From contig NZ_QWJI01000003.1 in assembly GCF_004354815.1 (NCBI RefSeq), forward strand, positions 18,156 through 82,155: DNA of 64,000 bases, given 5' to 3'. The stretch's first letter is position 1; each line of letters opens with the position of its first letter. Below are positions 35,346-43,837 of this stretch, in pieces. Below the pieces are notes generated by a model. That model had not been told where the DNA came from and did no database searches. It saw nothing but the letters and a program-made list of their open reading frames with translations. Source of the stretch: Cardinium endosymbiont of Culicoides punctatus (GTDB lineage Bacteria > Bacteroidota > Bacteroidia > Cytophagales > Amoebophilaceae). The position numbers were made by a program, and so were the translations under genes.

Positions 35346-35584
35346 GTATTTGATCTTGAGTGTATTTTATGTCGTTTAATAAAAAGTGGTTAATTTTTTT
35401 AAGCAAACACATTACAGAAAGCTATTCTGAATGCCTCACTAACATAGATGTAGTAAATAATGGCTTTAACAAAGACAAAAAACAGAATTATTTATGCAAA
35501 AAAAATCAATACAATATTCATTATCAAAACAAAAATATAAAATCTAGTTTGAGTAATTTAGTATCATATATTTGTACCACCACC
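35317..35584. mobile_element. MITE, 268 bp, with perfect 22-bp terminal inverted repeats
   Basis: The element begins GGTGGTGGTACAAATATATG and ends with its exact reverse complement; the terminal repeats are 22 bp. It is flanked by an exact 8-bp direct duplication GTTTAGCA at 35309-35316 and 35585-35592. It contains no transposase; the one open frame inside has no coding character. A second, inverted copy lies at 62661-62927 and a diverged end at 36694-36729. An 8-bp duplication fits families such as ISL3, IS6, IS66 or IS256; the parent element is not in the window. Confidence 0.93.
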
Positions 35585-35633
35585 GTTTAGCAGTCAAAAC
35601 AATTCTAAAAAATTTCCACTTCATAAAGCAGTT

Positions 35634-36611
35634 GTGTTTAATAAATTAAAGAAAATAGACAAAATACTTGGGCATAGGAGCATGTATACAAGGATACTAA
35701 AAATGCGTGGGAAAAAAATAGATATTAATGATAGAGATCACTTAGGCTTTACTCCTCTTCATTGGGCTATTGATATTGGTAATAATATACTCATTGAAAA
35801 ATTATTGAAATATGGAGCTGGTGTAAATGAAACGGATAACAATAAGAGTAATTTTCTTCATGAAGCAATTAAGCAAGATAATTTATTAGCTGTTCAGCTG
35901 CTACTTCAATATAAAGCTGCTGATGTAAATATCGTAGATAATAATGGAAACAGTTTTTGTCACTTAGGGGCTAGTATTGATAATCTAGAAATCCTTAAAA
36001 ATCTAATTCAATATATTCCTGAAGAATCTAGAAAGAATATTTTGAATCAAATAAATACTGAAGGGGAGATGCTTATTCATTTGGCAACTAAAAAAGGTTA
36101 TAAGTCCGTTGTTGAGATACTACTTCAAAATGAAGCTGATGTAAATGCAACAACTCAAGATGGCTGTACTCCATTGTATTTAGCAGCAGGTAGTGGTAAT
36201 TTAGAAATTGTTAATTTATTACTTAAACATGGTGCTGATATACATAAAAAAACGAAGAATAACGATACTCCTCTCCAAGTAGCAGATCGCCTTGGCTATA
36301 GATTAGTTGTTGAAATTTTGATTCAAAAAGCTGTTAAAATAGCGCTTATAAAAGACACTGATATAAATGCAGTAGTAGATACCAATGGAAACACATTATT
36401 TCATTGGGCAGTTAATTATGGTGATCTAAAAAGTGTTAGGGCACTACTTCTTTCAAAGAAACTTAATAAAAATCAAAAAAACAACTTAGAACAAACTGCA
36501 TCTGATTTGGAAAGTATAAATAATTACGAAGCAATTACTAAATTGCTAAAAAACAATAATTTGTTTGATAAAAGCAAAGATTTTTTTCAAAGAACGTTTT
36601 CTCTAAAATAA
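35634..36611 (+). CDS. Ankyrin-repeat protein, 3' part of a MITE-interrupted lipoprotein gene
   Basis: The frame is open from 35593, and this start is a GTG, giving 325 residues. About seven ankyrin repeats are visible, for example GFTPLHWAIDIGNNILIEKL, GCTPLYLAAGSGNLEIVNLL and NGNTLFHWAVNYGDLKSVRA. Ankyrin repeats mediate protein binding and are common in symbiont host-interaction factors. The signal sequence lies on the other side of the MITE (35133-35316), so an intact product would have been a 400-residue lipoprotein. If expressed alone, this piece would stay cytosolic. The last 18 residues (NNLFDKSKDFFQRTFSLK) recur as a fragment at 16.7 kb. Confidence 0.8.
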   Translation: MFNKLKKIDKILGHRSMYTRILKMRGKKIDINDRDHLGFTPLHWAIDIGNNILIEKLLKYGAGVNETDNNKSNFLHEAIKQDNLLAVQLLLQYKAADVNIVDNNGNSFCHLGASIDNLEILKNLIQYIPEESRKNILNQINTEGEMLIHLATKKGYKSVVEILLQNEADVNATTQDGCTPLYLAAGSGNLEIVNLLLKHGADIHKKTKNNDTPLQVADRLGYRLVVEILIQKAVKIALIKDTDINAVVDTNGNTLFHWAVNYGDLKSVRALLLSKKLNKNQKNNLEQTASDLESINNYEAITKLLKNNNLFDKSKDFFQRTFSLK

Positions 36612-36693
36612 AGAGTCTCCAGTCCATTATAAAACGTAATTTTTTAATTATTTTTGCAATCATGGTAATTGCTAGTATAAATAAAGGAAATAC

Positions 36694-36729
36694 TTGGGCA
36701 ACTTAGCATCATATATTTATACCACCACT
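36694..36729. repeat. Diverged solo MITE end
   Basis: These 36 bases align with the right end of the MITE at about 30 of 36 positions, including ATCATATATTTATACCACCA. No opposite end is nearby, so it is a relic of an older insertion 83 nt after the ankyrin stop. Confidence 0.6.
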
Positions 36730-36769
36730 ACAATTAGTCAGACTAATATATTAACCAATATAACGTGTC

Positions 36770-39604
36770 ATGTATCAACCCTTTTTATTACAGATTATAC
36801 GAAACATAGATCAGAATGATTCTGCAAAAAAGAATATGCTTTGGGTATTTCCTACACTATTATCTATAGATTATTTTCAACAGCTGCTAAACAGAGAGGA
36901 ATTACATAATAATAGATTTTCCTGTTGCACCTTACATAATATGATGAGTTCCGATGCTAAGATGGCTGTATTACCTAAATTGTTTTTATTAAAAGAGCTT
37001 CATGCGGTAACCAATCTGATTTTAAATAGGGAAGTCCCTTTTGATCAATTTTATGCTTGGGGTACTACCATTTTGCAAGATTTTAATTTGATAGACAGCT
37101 ACCTTGTTAATCCGTCTAATCTATTTTCAGCATGCATCCAGCAAAAAAAAAATGAAACCTCTTTAGCTGTTAATCATGCTATATTGGAGCATGAATCTGT
37201 TATATTGCATAACTTATCAACCAATCCATGCTCTCTCTCTTCTCTTCTGGAGGAAAACCTACCTCTGATATATGATGCTTTTACAAAAAAAATGATACAA
37301 CAAGATTATGGATATGAAGGGCTTATCTATAGAGAAGTGTTAGATGGCGATCTTCCGGAAAAGCTTACGCGATATGATCAAGTTATTTTTGCTGGATTTA
37401 ACTTGCTTACCCCTTCAGAAAAAAAGTTTATAGAAAAACTTAGCACCATTGTCCCAGTAACATTTTTCTGGGATACTGATACCTATTATATAGATAATCC
37501 AATCAATATAGCCGGATACTATTTACGCAAACATAGGGAAACAGAAGTCTTTAGAAAAAGTTTTAACATTGATACGAATACCCATTTCAATGATCTTAAT
37601 AAGAAAATGGTTATTACAGAAGTAAGTGATACTATAGCCCAAATTCGGGTAGTTATAGATATGCTACAAGAGAAAACAGATCAAGGAGCATGCAAACATC
37701 CACCTCATAAAATGGGCATAGTGATTAGTGGAACAGCCCTGTTTATACCTTTACTCAATGCATTAGCTACTTTATCTATTCCACTGCATTTTAGGTTCAA
37801 TTATCCAATAAAGGCTACCGTGGTTTATCTATTGGTAAAAAAGCTGATAGCCATTTGGGAAGAGACAGCAGCAGTTAAGTATACAGATAATACACTTATT
37901 TTAAGTAATTTTACAGCTAGCCTAGCACTATTGCAACCACTTGTTAATGAAGAAATACAAACACAAATCTCATCCATACTAACATACCCTCCCACACATG
38001 TGTCTGATTTAGAAAAAATCAAATTAGGGGAATTTGGTTTATGGCTTAATGAACATAAAACAGGCCTCCTGAACTTTCTTGAAAAAATATTAACTTTTAT
38101 AAATGAGCACTTTATAGAATCAGATGGGCTATTACTGTCCCTTAATAAGGCCGTTATCCACCACCTTCTAGAAATCATACCTTCTTTAAAAGTTAGGTAT
38201 GAAGAGAACCATTCAGGGTTATCTCTTCTGAATTATTTACAGGAAAGTAGCATCCCATTTTACCAGAATAATCCCACAACAGGACTTTATATTGTAGATA
38301 TTGCAGCGTCACATAATTTAAACTTTGAAAACATTTTCTTTTTGAATATGAGCGAAGGAAATTTCCCTAAAGTAGCGCCTAGTAATTCTTTTATCCCTTA
38401 CCATTTGCGTAATAGTTTTGGACTCCCTCTTGAAGATAAAAAACTGGAAAGCCTCACAGCTTATGGGTTTTATAGATTGCTACAACGTGCACAAAATGCG
38501 TATTGTCTATTTACATCACGAAGTGAGTCGGGGGCACCAAATGAGATGAGTCGATTGTTGTTACAATTATTTTATAATAGCAAATTAAAAATTACATCCC
38601 AAAAGTTTTCTGTACATTATTTGGCGTTGCCAAAACCTGTTATATCCATTCAAAAAAATGATCAAGTCATGCAGTTATTAGCACGTTTTTTAGTAACGCA
38701 AACAGAAACATCTTCAAGCCTTACTCCTTCTGCATTAATTAGTTATTTGAACTGTTCGTTGCAATTTTATTTTTCTTATGTACTACAAATAAAACAAACT
38801 GTAGCAACTAAAGATCAAGATATTACTGTACAACTGGGGAGCTTATTACATGAAATTATGGAAAGACTGTATAAGCCTTTTGTAGGTATGGAAATTGATG
38901 CCCACATCATTACCCAATTAAAATCCAAAGTAAAAATAGAAATACAAACAGTTGTATCTGATGTGTCTACTAATGTAGATCATACAGTAAAGAACGCTAT
39001 GTTGCTTGTTTCCATTTTAGAAAATTTTGTAAAACGCATATTGGCATTAGATGATGCAAATGTGCCATTTAAACTATTGGGGGTTGAGTTAGGTAAAGAT
39101 AAGCCTTTAGTTACTGCACTACGTTTAGATACAGAAAGAAATGTTCAGTTAGGTGGCATTATAGATCGAGTAGATGAAAAGGAAGATCTTATACGGATTA
39201 TTGATTACAAAACAGGAGATTCCAATCATAAAATATCCAATATTACCTCTTTGTTTGATCGTGCTCAGATAAAAGAAAATAAAGCCATTTTTCAAATGAT
39301 GTTTTATGCTTGGCTCTTTAACACCCTTCATAGAACGGAGAAACAAAAAAAAATAATGCCATATTTGATGCATGTCAAGGCACTTTTTGTAGACTTAGCT
39401 ACTAGTAGTATTTGCATACAACAGCCTAATGGTTCTAAAGAGTACATATCCATTAAAGATATTAGGGAACATGTAGAGGAGTTTGAAGAAGGGATGCTAC
39501 GGCTGCTTTCAGAAATTTTTAATCCTTTGGTTGCTTTTACACAAACAGAAGAGAGAGAGAAATGTGTATACTGCCCCTATATTGGTATTTGTCAACGAGA
39601 ATAA
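36770..39604 (+). CDS. AddB/RecB-like PD-(D/E)XK nuclease with Fe-S cysteines
   Basis: A 944-residue protein of the kind Bacteroidota use as the AddB-like partner in double-strand break repair. The N-terminus (MLWVFPTLLSIDYFQQLL) corresponds to an inactive helicase-like region without a Walker A motif. The segment SHNLNFENIFFLNMSEGNFP is a helicase-like motif. The C-terminal nuclease has LGSLLHEIMERLY (histidine), GGIIDRVDEKEDLIRIIDYK (D and D-Y-K) and an Fe-S staple: an early cysteine in SYLNCSLQFYFSY plus CVYCPYIGIC at the end. No AddA helicase gene is in the window. It works on DNA ends, in contrast to the lipoprotein nucleases just upstream. Confidence 0.8.
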   Translation: MYQPFLLQIIRNIDQNDSAKKNMLWVFPTLLSIDYFQQLLNREELHNNRFSCCTLHNMMSSDAKMAVLPKLFLLKELHAVTNLILNREVPFDQFYAWGTTILQDFNLIDSYLVNPSNLFSACIQQKKNETSLAVNHAILEHESVILHNLSTNPCSLSSLLEENLPLIYDAFTKKMIQQDYGYEGLIYREVLDGDLPEKLTRYDQVIFAGFNLLTPSEKKFIEKLSTIVPVTFFWDTDTYYIDNPINIAGYYLRKHRETEVFRKSFNIDTNTHFNDLNKKMVITEVSDTIAQIRVVIDMLQEKTDQGACKHPPHKMGIVISGTALFIPLLNALATLSIPLHFRFNYPIKATVVYLLVKKLIAIWEETAAVKYTDNTLILSNFTASLALLQPLVNEEIQTQISSILTYPPTHVSDLEKIKLGEFGLWLNEHKTGLLNFLEKILTFINEHFIESDGLLLSLNKAVIHHLLEIIPSLKVRYEENHSGLSLLNYLQESSIPFYQNNPTTGLYIVDIAASHNLNFENIFFLNMSEGNFPKVAPSNSFIPYHLRNSFGLPLEDKKLESLTAYGFYRLLQRAQNAYCLFTSRSESGAPNEMSRLLLQLFYNSKLKITSQKFSVHYLALPKPVISIQKNDQVMQLLARFLVTQTETSSSLTPSALISYLNCSLQFYFSYVLQIKQTVATKDQDITVQLGSLLHEIMERLYKPFVGMEIDAHIITQLKSKVKIEIQTVVSDVSTNVDHTVKNAMLLVSILENFVKRILALDDANVPFKLLGVELGKDKPLVTALRLDTERNVQLGGIIDRVDEKEDLIRIIDYKTGDSNHKISNITSLFDRAQIKENKAIFQMMFYAWLFNTLHRTEKQKKIMPYLMHVKALFVDLATSSICIQQPNGSKEYISIKDIREHVEEFEEGMLRLLSEIFNPLVAFTQTEEREKCVYCPYIGICQRE

Positions 39605-40170
39605 AGCTGGTATTCAGATATATAACGATAAGAAGGCAAATCTGTTGAATTTGATCTCAAACTTCCTCAAATAGTTACGTAATAGCTTCTCTAGTGGTCA
39701 CAGTCAGATCAGTTAGTCACACAGGCTAGTTAGAAGAAAGTAGTGTAACACACGTCTTAGAAATGATCTAATTTGTTCATGTCCATTATTCATAAAATAT
39801 TCAAATTAGTCATGCTGCTATAGGTAGCTTTATTACAAAAATAATACTTTGTTGATAATAAATAAAATTTTGTGACATTTTTTTACGTAAAAAATGCAAA
39901 AAATGAAAAAATATTTATTTTTGATGTCAGTTGTATTATACAAAAATGTATATTATATTTTAATAAGTTTAAATAACTGTCAAAAATAAGCGAATCCTCT
40001 ATTAATATATAGGTATATAATGTGTTCTTTGTGTGCCTAATTTAATGGTTAAGACCGCTCTTGAACAGTTAATCAAGTTTGTAATACGTTCTGATTATAG
40101 CTTGTCTTGAACAGACGTGCCATTTCAGTTATTGGTTAATGGACTAACAAAAATATTTAATATTTAGGAT
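39605..40170. other. 566-base gap before the RNase HII gene
   Basis: Very AT-rich. The only coding-like element is a 28-codon frame at 39903-39989 beginning MKKYLFLMSVVLY and ending LNNCQK, which looks like a truncated lipoprotein signal but is too short to claim. No repeats shared with the rest of the window are evident. Confidence 0.45.
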
Positions 40171-40776
40171 ATGCCGTTATTATATCACTCACTTCTATCT
40201 GAATATACGCATTATAATGTGCCATATATAGCTGGTTGTGACGAAGTAGGGGCTAGGGCTATAGCGGGCCCGATTATAGCAGCAGCTGTAATATTACCCC
40301 ATGATTTTTATGATAAAGAGTTGTATAATGTTAAAAATTTGACGGCTGCTTCACGTATTCGTATCTCTTCACTTGTTAAGCAACAAGCTATTGCATGGGG
40401 GATTGCAACAGTATGTCAACAGGATATTAACAAAACTGGTATTGCAAATGCATCCCAGTTAGCTATGCATTCAGCAATTAATCAACTAAAAATACCTCCA
40501 GATATTTTGCTAATTTCTGGTCGATCATGTAATCCATACAAAGATATTCCATGTAAATGCGTTGTGCATGGAGATAAAATATATGCTGCAGTTGCAGCGG
40601 CTAATATAATGGCTAAGGTCTATAGAGACAGCTTTATGGATAAGTTAGATAAAGACTTTCCTGCTTATGAATGGAGAAAGAATAAAGGATATTCAACGCT
40701 CGTACATAAACAGGCTATAAAAGTATTTGGTATAACTTTACATCATAGAAAGAGGTGTCATCCCCATGCTGATTGA
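40171..40776 (+). CDS. rnhB: Ribonuclease HII, degenerate active site
   Basis: A 201-residue protein clearly homologous to RNase HII, which removes ribonucleotides and RNA primers from DNA. Conserved blocks are AGCDEVGARAIAGPIIAAAV, VVHGDKIYAAVAAANIMAKV, YRDSFMDKLDKDFPAYEW and NKGYSTLVHKQAI. The first two acidic residues (DE) and the HGD aspartate are present, but the LxDG aspartate (Asp108 in E. coli) is serine here (LLISGRS), the GRG loop is GAR, and the DSKKL block is NVKNL. Three independent signature changes suggest weak or lost activity, or a changed role. The following comEC gene starts 21 nt later. Confidence 0.85.
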   Translation: MPLLYHSLLSEYTHYNVPYIAGCDEVGARAIAGPIIAAAVILPHDFYDKELYNVKNLTAASRIRISSLVKQQAIAWGIATVCQQDINKTGIANASQLAMHSAINQLKIPPDILLISGRSCNPYKDIPCKCVVHGDKIYAAVAAANIMAKVYRDSFMDKLDKDFPAYEWRKNKGYSTLVHKQAIKVFGITLHHRKRCHPHAD

Positions 40777-40797
40777 GCAGGTTATTGACAAGTAAAC

Positions 40798-42873
40798 ATG
40801 TACATTATGTATATGCTATTACCTTTTTTACGTCTGAGTTTAGTCTGGATAATTGGGGTTCTATTGGCTTTGAAATATCCCATATCCACTGGAGTGACAC
40901 TGGGTATGGTGGGCCTATTTAGCTTGGTATACTTTATTATTTTCGTAGTATATAGATTTAAATATGGTACAAGCCAGTTGTCGTTTTTTAGACTTAACCT
41001 TGTAGGGGGTTTATTAACTATGCTTATAGCATATGGAAATGTATTGCTGCATATAGGTGAAAAGAGACAAACACATTTTGCTAAGTTTGTAACCCACATA
41101 GAGCCATTAGAAGGGTATTATGCGCATATTGAAAAAGTTTATAAATCTTCCAATAATTTATTTAGCTGCAAAGCCACTGTAATACATATAAAAAATTACG
41201 CAGGTTGGCACAATAGTACAGGATCAGTACACCTTTTTTTTGCTAGGGGAACTAACTACATCCCCAAAAAAGGAGATCGTTTAGTGGTTAATGGCACACC
41301 AACAGTTTGCCTGTTCGATGATCATCAAAATGCCAAAAACATCTTTTGCTCTTTACCTAAACCTCCTTTTTATAGCCATACTTTGAAGAAAGTAGGTAAA
41401 GATTTTATGCCCTGCACATTTCTAAATACCAAAAATGGGGCAGAAGCAATACGTCGATGGTGTAGCACCATATTGCAAGAACAGATAAAGGAACAACAAG
41501 CGATTGGTATTATAGAAACATTGCTTTTTGCCCAAAAGGATAATCTGGATATGGCTTTATGCCAAGCATATGCCCATACAGGAACCATGCATGTATTGGC
41601 TGTTTCTGGGTTACATGTGGGTATGCTTTTACTATTGATACAGTTTATATGCAGCTATTTATTAAATAGAATTGGTTGTCAGTATTTTTTAGAATTTTTA
41701 GTACTTGTTGTTCTTTGGACATACACTTGGTTATGTAATTTTTCACCACCTATACTACGTGCTGTTAGTATGATTACTATCACAAAATTTGGCGTCATGC
41801 TACAAAGACCTTCCAATGCCTATAATTCATTATTTGCTTCTGCATTTGCTTTATTACTGTGGAATCCTTTTTTTTTATTAAGCTGGGGATTTCAGCTTTC
41901 ATACATGGCAACCCTAGGGATTATTTATTTATATCCACGTATTAATCGACTATTAACCATTGAAAACAGATTTATTCAAAAAATATGGAATGCCACATCG
42001 CTATCTATTGCCGCACAGGTTGGTACGATTCCACTTATTTTATATTATTTTAATCGCTTTCCCTTTTATTTCATTATTGCCAATTGGTTGGTTGTACCAG
42101 CCATTTTTACTATCCTTACACTAAGCATAGCTATAATTGCTGTAAGCTGGTTCCCAGTAGTTCGTACGTTAATAAGTTTTGTGTTAACGAAGGTCATTGC
42201 TATTACTAATGCTTTTGTATCCTGGGTTGCGCAATGGCCATTTAGTACACTAGATGATATATCTATACATGTTCATTCCGTTTATTTACTGTATTGTATA
42301 TTCATTTGTATCTGCCTTTTTTTTAGATACAAGCGTCTTAGCTATTTGGCTATAATAAACCTATTCATGGCATTTTATACTATGGATCAGATAAAACTCA
42401 TTATAACAACCAGCAAAAAATGTAATGTGCTTTTCTACAATAATAATGCATTATCTTTTGATTTAAAACATGAAGTAGAGCAAGTAACATGTTCGGACCT
42501 GCAATTAGATAACTTAGATAACTTAGATAACAAGGTAGATTATATGGCATTTCATAATAGTTCTCTCATAACATCTTGGCATGGAAAGATTTTTTTTAGT
42601 ATCAAAGATATCTCTCCTGATTGGTATATATGGGATGGTCCTAGTCTTAATGTAGATTATTTATTGGTAGAGGAAAGATTACTAGAGGATATAGATGTGC
42701 TACTCAAAATTTGCACTTTTAAAAAATTGATAATATATGGTAGTGGATCAAATCAAGTACAGTATGTTTTACGATCTAATATTAAAAAATTAGGCATACC
42801 CTATATTTGGCTACAACCTGACGAAAAACAAGAGATAAACTGGCTTATAGAAGAAAATAGCGTAAGATTATGA
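40798..42873 (+). CDS. ComEC/Rec2-family DNA-uptake channel protein
   Basis: A 691-residue polytopic membrane protein. The N-terminal two helices plus an OB-like soluble region (KATVIHIKNYAGWHNSTGSV, ARGTNYIPKKGDRLVVNG) match DUF4131. The Competence domain follows with the hallmark HVLAVSGLHVGMLLLLIQF and about eight more helices. The C-terminal ~150 residues are soluble but show no metallo-beta-lactamase HxHxDH motif, as in many Bacteroidota ComEC proteins. A 3 x 9-bp in-frame repeat encodes LDNLDNLDN near residue 575. It would form the inner-membrane channel for incoming single-stranded DNA; other competence genes are absent here. Confidence 0.85.
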   Translation: MYIMYMLLPFLRLSLVWIIGVLLALKYPISTGVTLGMVGLFSLVYFIIFVVYRFKYGTSQLSFFRLNLVGGLLTMLIAYGNVLLHIGEKRQTHFAKFVTHIEPLEGYYAHIEKVYKSSNNLFSCKATVIHIKNYAGWHNSTGSVHLFFARGTNYIPKKGDRLVVNGTPTVCLFDDHQNAKNIFCSLPKPPFYSHTLKKVGKDFMPCTFLNTKNGAEAIRRWCSTILQEQIKEQQAIGIIETLLFAQKDNLDMALCQAYAHTGTMHVLAVSGLHVGMLLLLIQFICSYLLNRIGCQYFLEFLVLVVLWTYTWLCNFSPPILRAVSMITITKFGVMLQRPSNAYNSLFASAFALLLWNPFFLLSWGFQLSYMATLGIIYLYPRINRLLTIENRFIQKIWNATSLSIAAQVGTIPLILYYFNRFPFYFIIANWLVVPAIFTILTLSIAIIAVSWFPVVRTLISFVLTKVIAITNAFVSWVAQWPFSTLDDISIHVHSVYLLYCIFICICLFFRYKRLSYLAIINLFMAFYTMDQIKLIITTSKKCNVLFYNNNALSFDLKHEVEQVTCSDLQLDNLDNLDNKVDYMAFHNSSLITSWHGKIFFSIKDISPDWYIWDGPSLNVDYLLVEERLLEDIDVLLKICTFKKLIIYGSGSNQVQYVLRSNIKKLGIPYIWLQPDEKQEINWLIEENSVRL

Positions 42874-43012
42874 ATTTTAGATAAAATATTATATGATAAA
42901 ATGTAATTTTTACTAAACTAACAGTTTAGGTATTAAATAATGGAGTTAAAGACGCTATGTTTTTTGTAAAAAAACACTAACTTTACATTAGTTTAACTTT
43001 TTAATATAATCT

Positions 43013-43651
43013 GTGAGTTTATTAGGAACTAAAGCCCCTATTTTCAAAGCATCTGCTGTAATAAAGGGAGGAACTGTTGTAGATGATTTTTCCCTAGAAC
43101 AATTTTTGGGGAAAAAAGAAGTGATTCTTTTTTTCTATCCTAAAGATTTTACTTTTGTTTGCCCTACGGAATTGTTATCTTTTCAGCAAGAATTATTTCA
43201 GTTTGAGCAACGGAATGTTGCGCTAGTTGGGTGTTCTACGGATACGGAAGAAACGCATGTTGCTTGGTTAAATACCGATAGAACGAAAGGGGGGATTGCT
43301 GGAATTACCTACCCATTAATTGCTGATGTTAGTAAAACAATATCTGCTAATTATGGTGTGCTAGGAGGAAGCTGGGATTATAATGAATCCGGCCAGCTTG
43401 TGTTTTCGGGTATCCCTGTTGCTTATCGTGGTACTTTCTTGATTGATAAAGAGGGAATTATTCGATATGTTGCTATTAATGACTTGCCATTAGGTAGAAA
43501 TGTTGATGAAATACTTCGTATTGTTGACATGTGGCAGCATGTAGTCCAGTTTGGAGAGGTTTGCCCGGCTAACTGGATAAAAGGAGATGTCGCTATGCAT
43601 GCCACACAAGAGGGTATTTCTGACTATCTAACCAATCACTTCAATAAATAA
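43013..43651 (+). CDS. 2-Cys peroxiredoxin (AhpC/Prx1 type)
   Basis: A 212-residue typical 2-Cys peroxiredoxin that reduces hydrogen peroxide and organic peroxides. The peroxidatic cysteine is in YPKDFTFVCPTELLSF (about residue 50) and the resolving cysteine in GEVCPANW (about residue 184). The start codon is GTG (MSLLGTKAPIF). The palindrome ACTAA-CTTTACA-TTAGT 20 nt upstream could be an operator. It probably protects against host oxidative stress. Confidence 0.93.
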   Translation: MSLLGTKAPIFKASAVIKGGTVVDDFSLEQFLGKKEVILFFYPKDFTFVCPTELLSFQQELFQFEQRNVALVGCSTDTEETHVAWLNTDRTKGGIAGITYPLIADVSKTISANYGVLGGSWDYNESGQLVFSGIPVAYRGTFLIDKEGIIRYVAINDLPLGRNVDEILRIVDMWQHVVQFGEVCPANWIKGDVAMHATQEGISDYLTNHFNK

Positions 43652-43837
43652 AAATGAATATACCATAACATTAATTATATGCCTTATTCCGTTATAGGTA
43701 CAACTTCTATGTGTAAAAAAGAAAGGATAAAAGCGCACTGTACATGGAATAAGCAAAAAGACCGTTAATAACGATTACTAAATTAGTTGAATAAAATATC
43801 TTATACTTTAAAATCAAATTTTAATTAAAAAAAGAAA

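Noticed and set aside
35360..35590. 76-codon frame inside the MITE
   Set aside because: It spans the element's interior and right terminal repeat, has no transposase motif and low-complexity composition; MITEs are non-coding.
39903..39989. 28-codon lipoprotein-signal-like peptide
   Set aside because: Ends right after the would-be cysteine; too short to call, though it could be a dead lipoprotein gene.
42505..42531. 3 x 9-bp repeat in comEC
   Set aside because: In frame, encoding LDNLDNLDN in a non-conserved region; unlikely to affect function.
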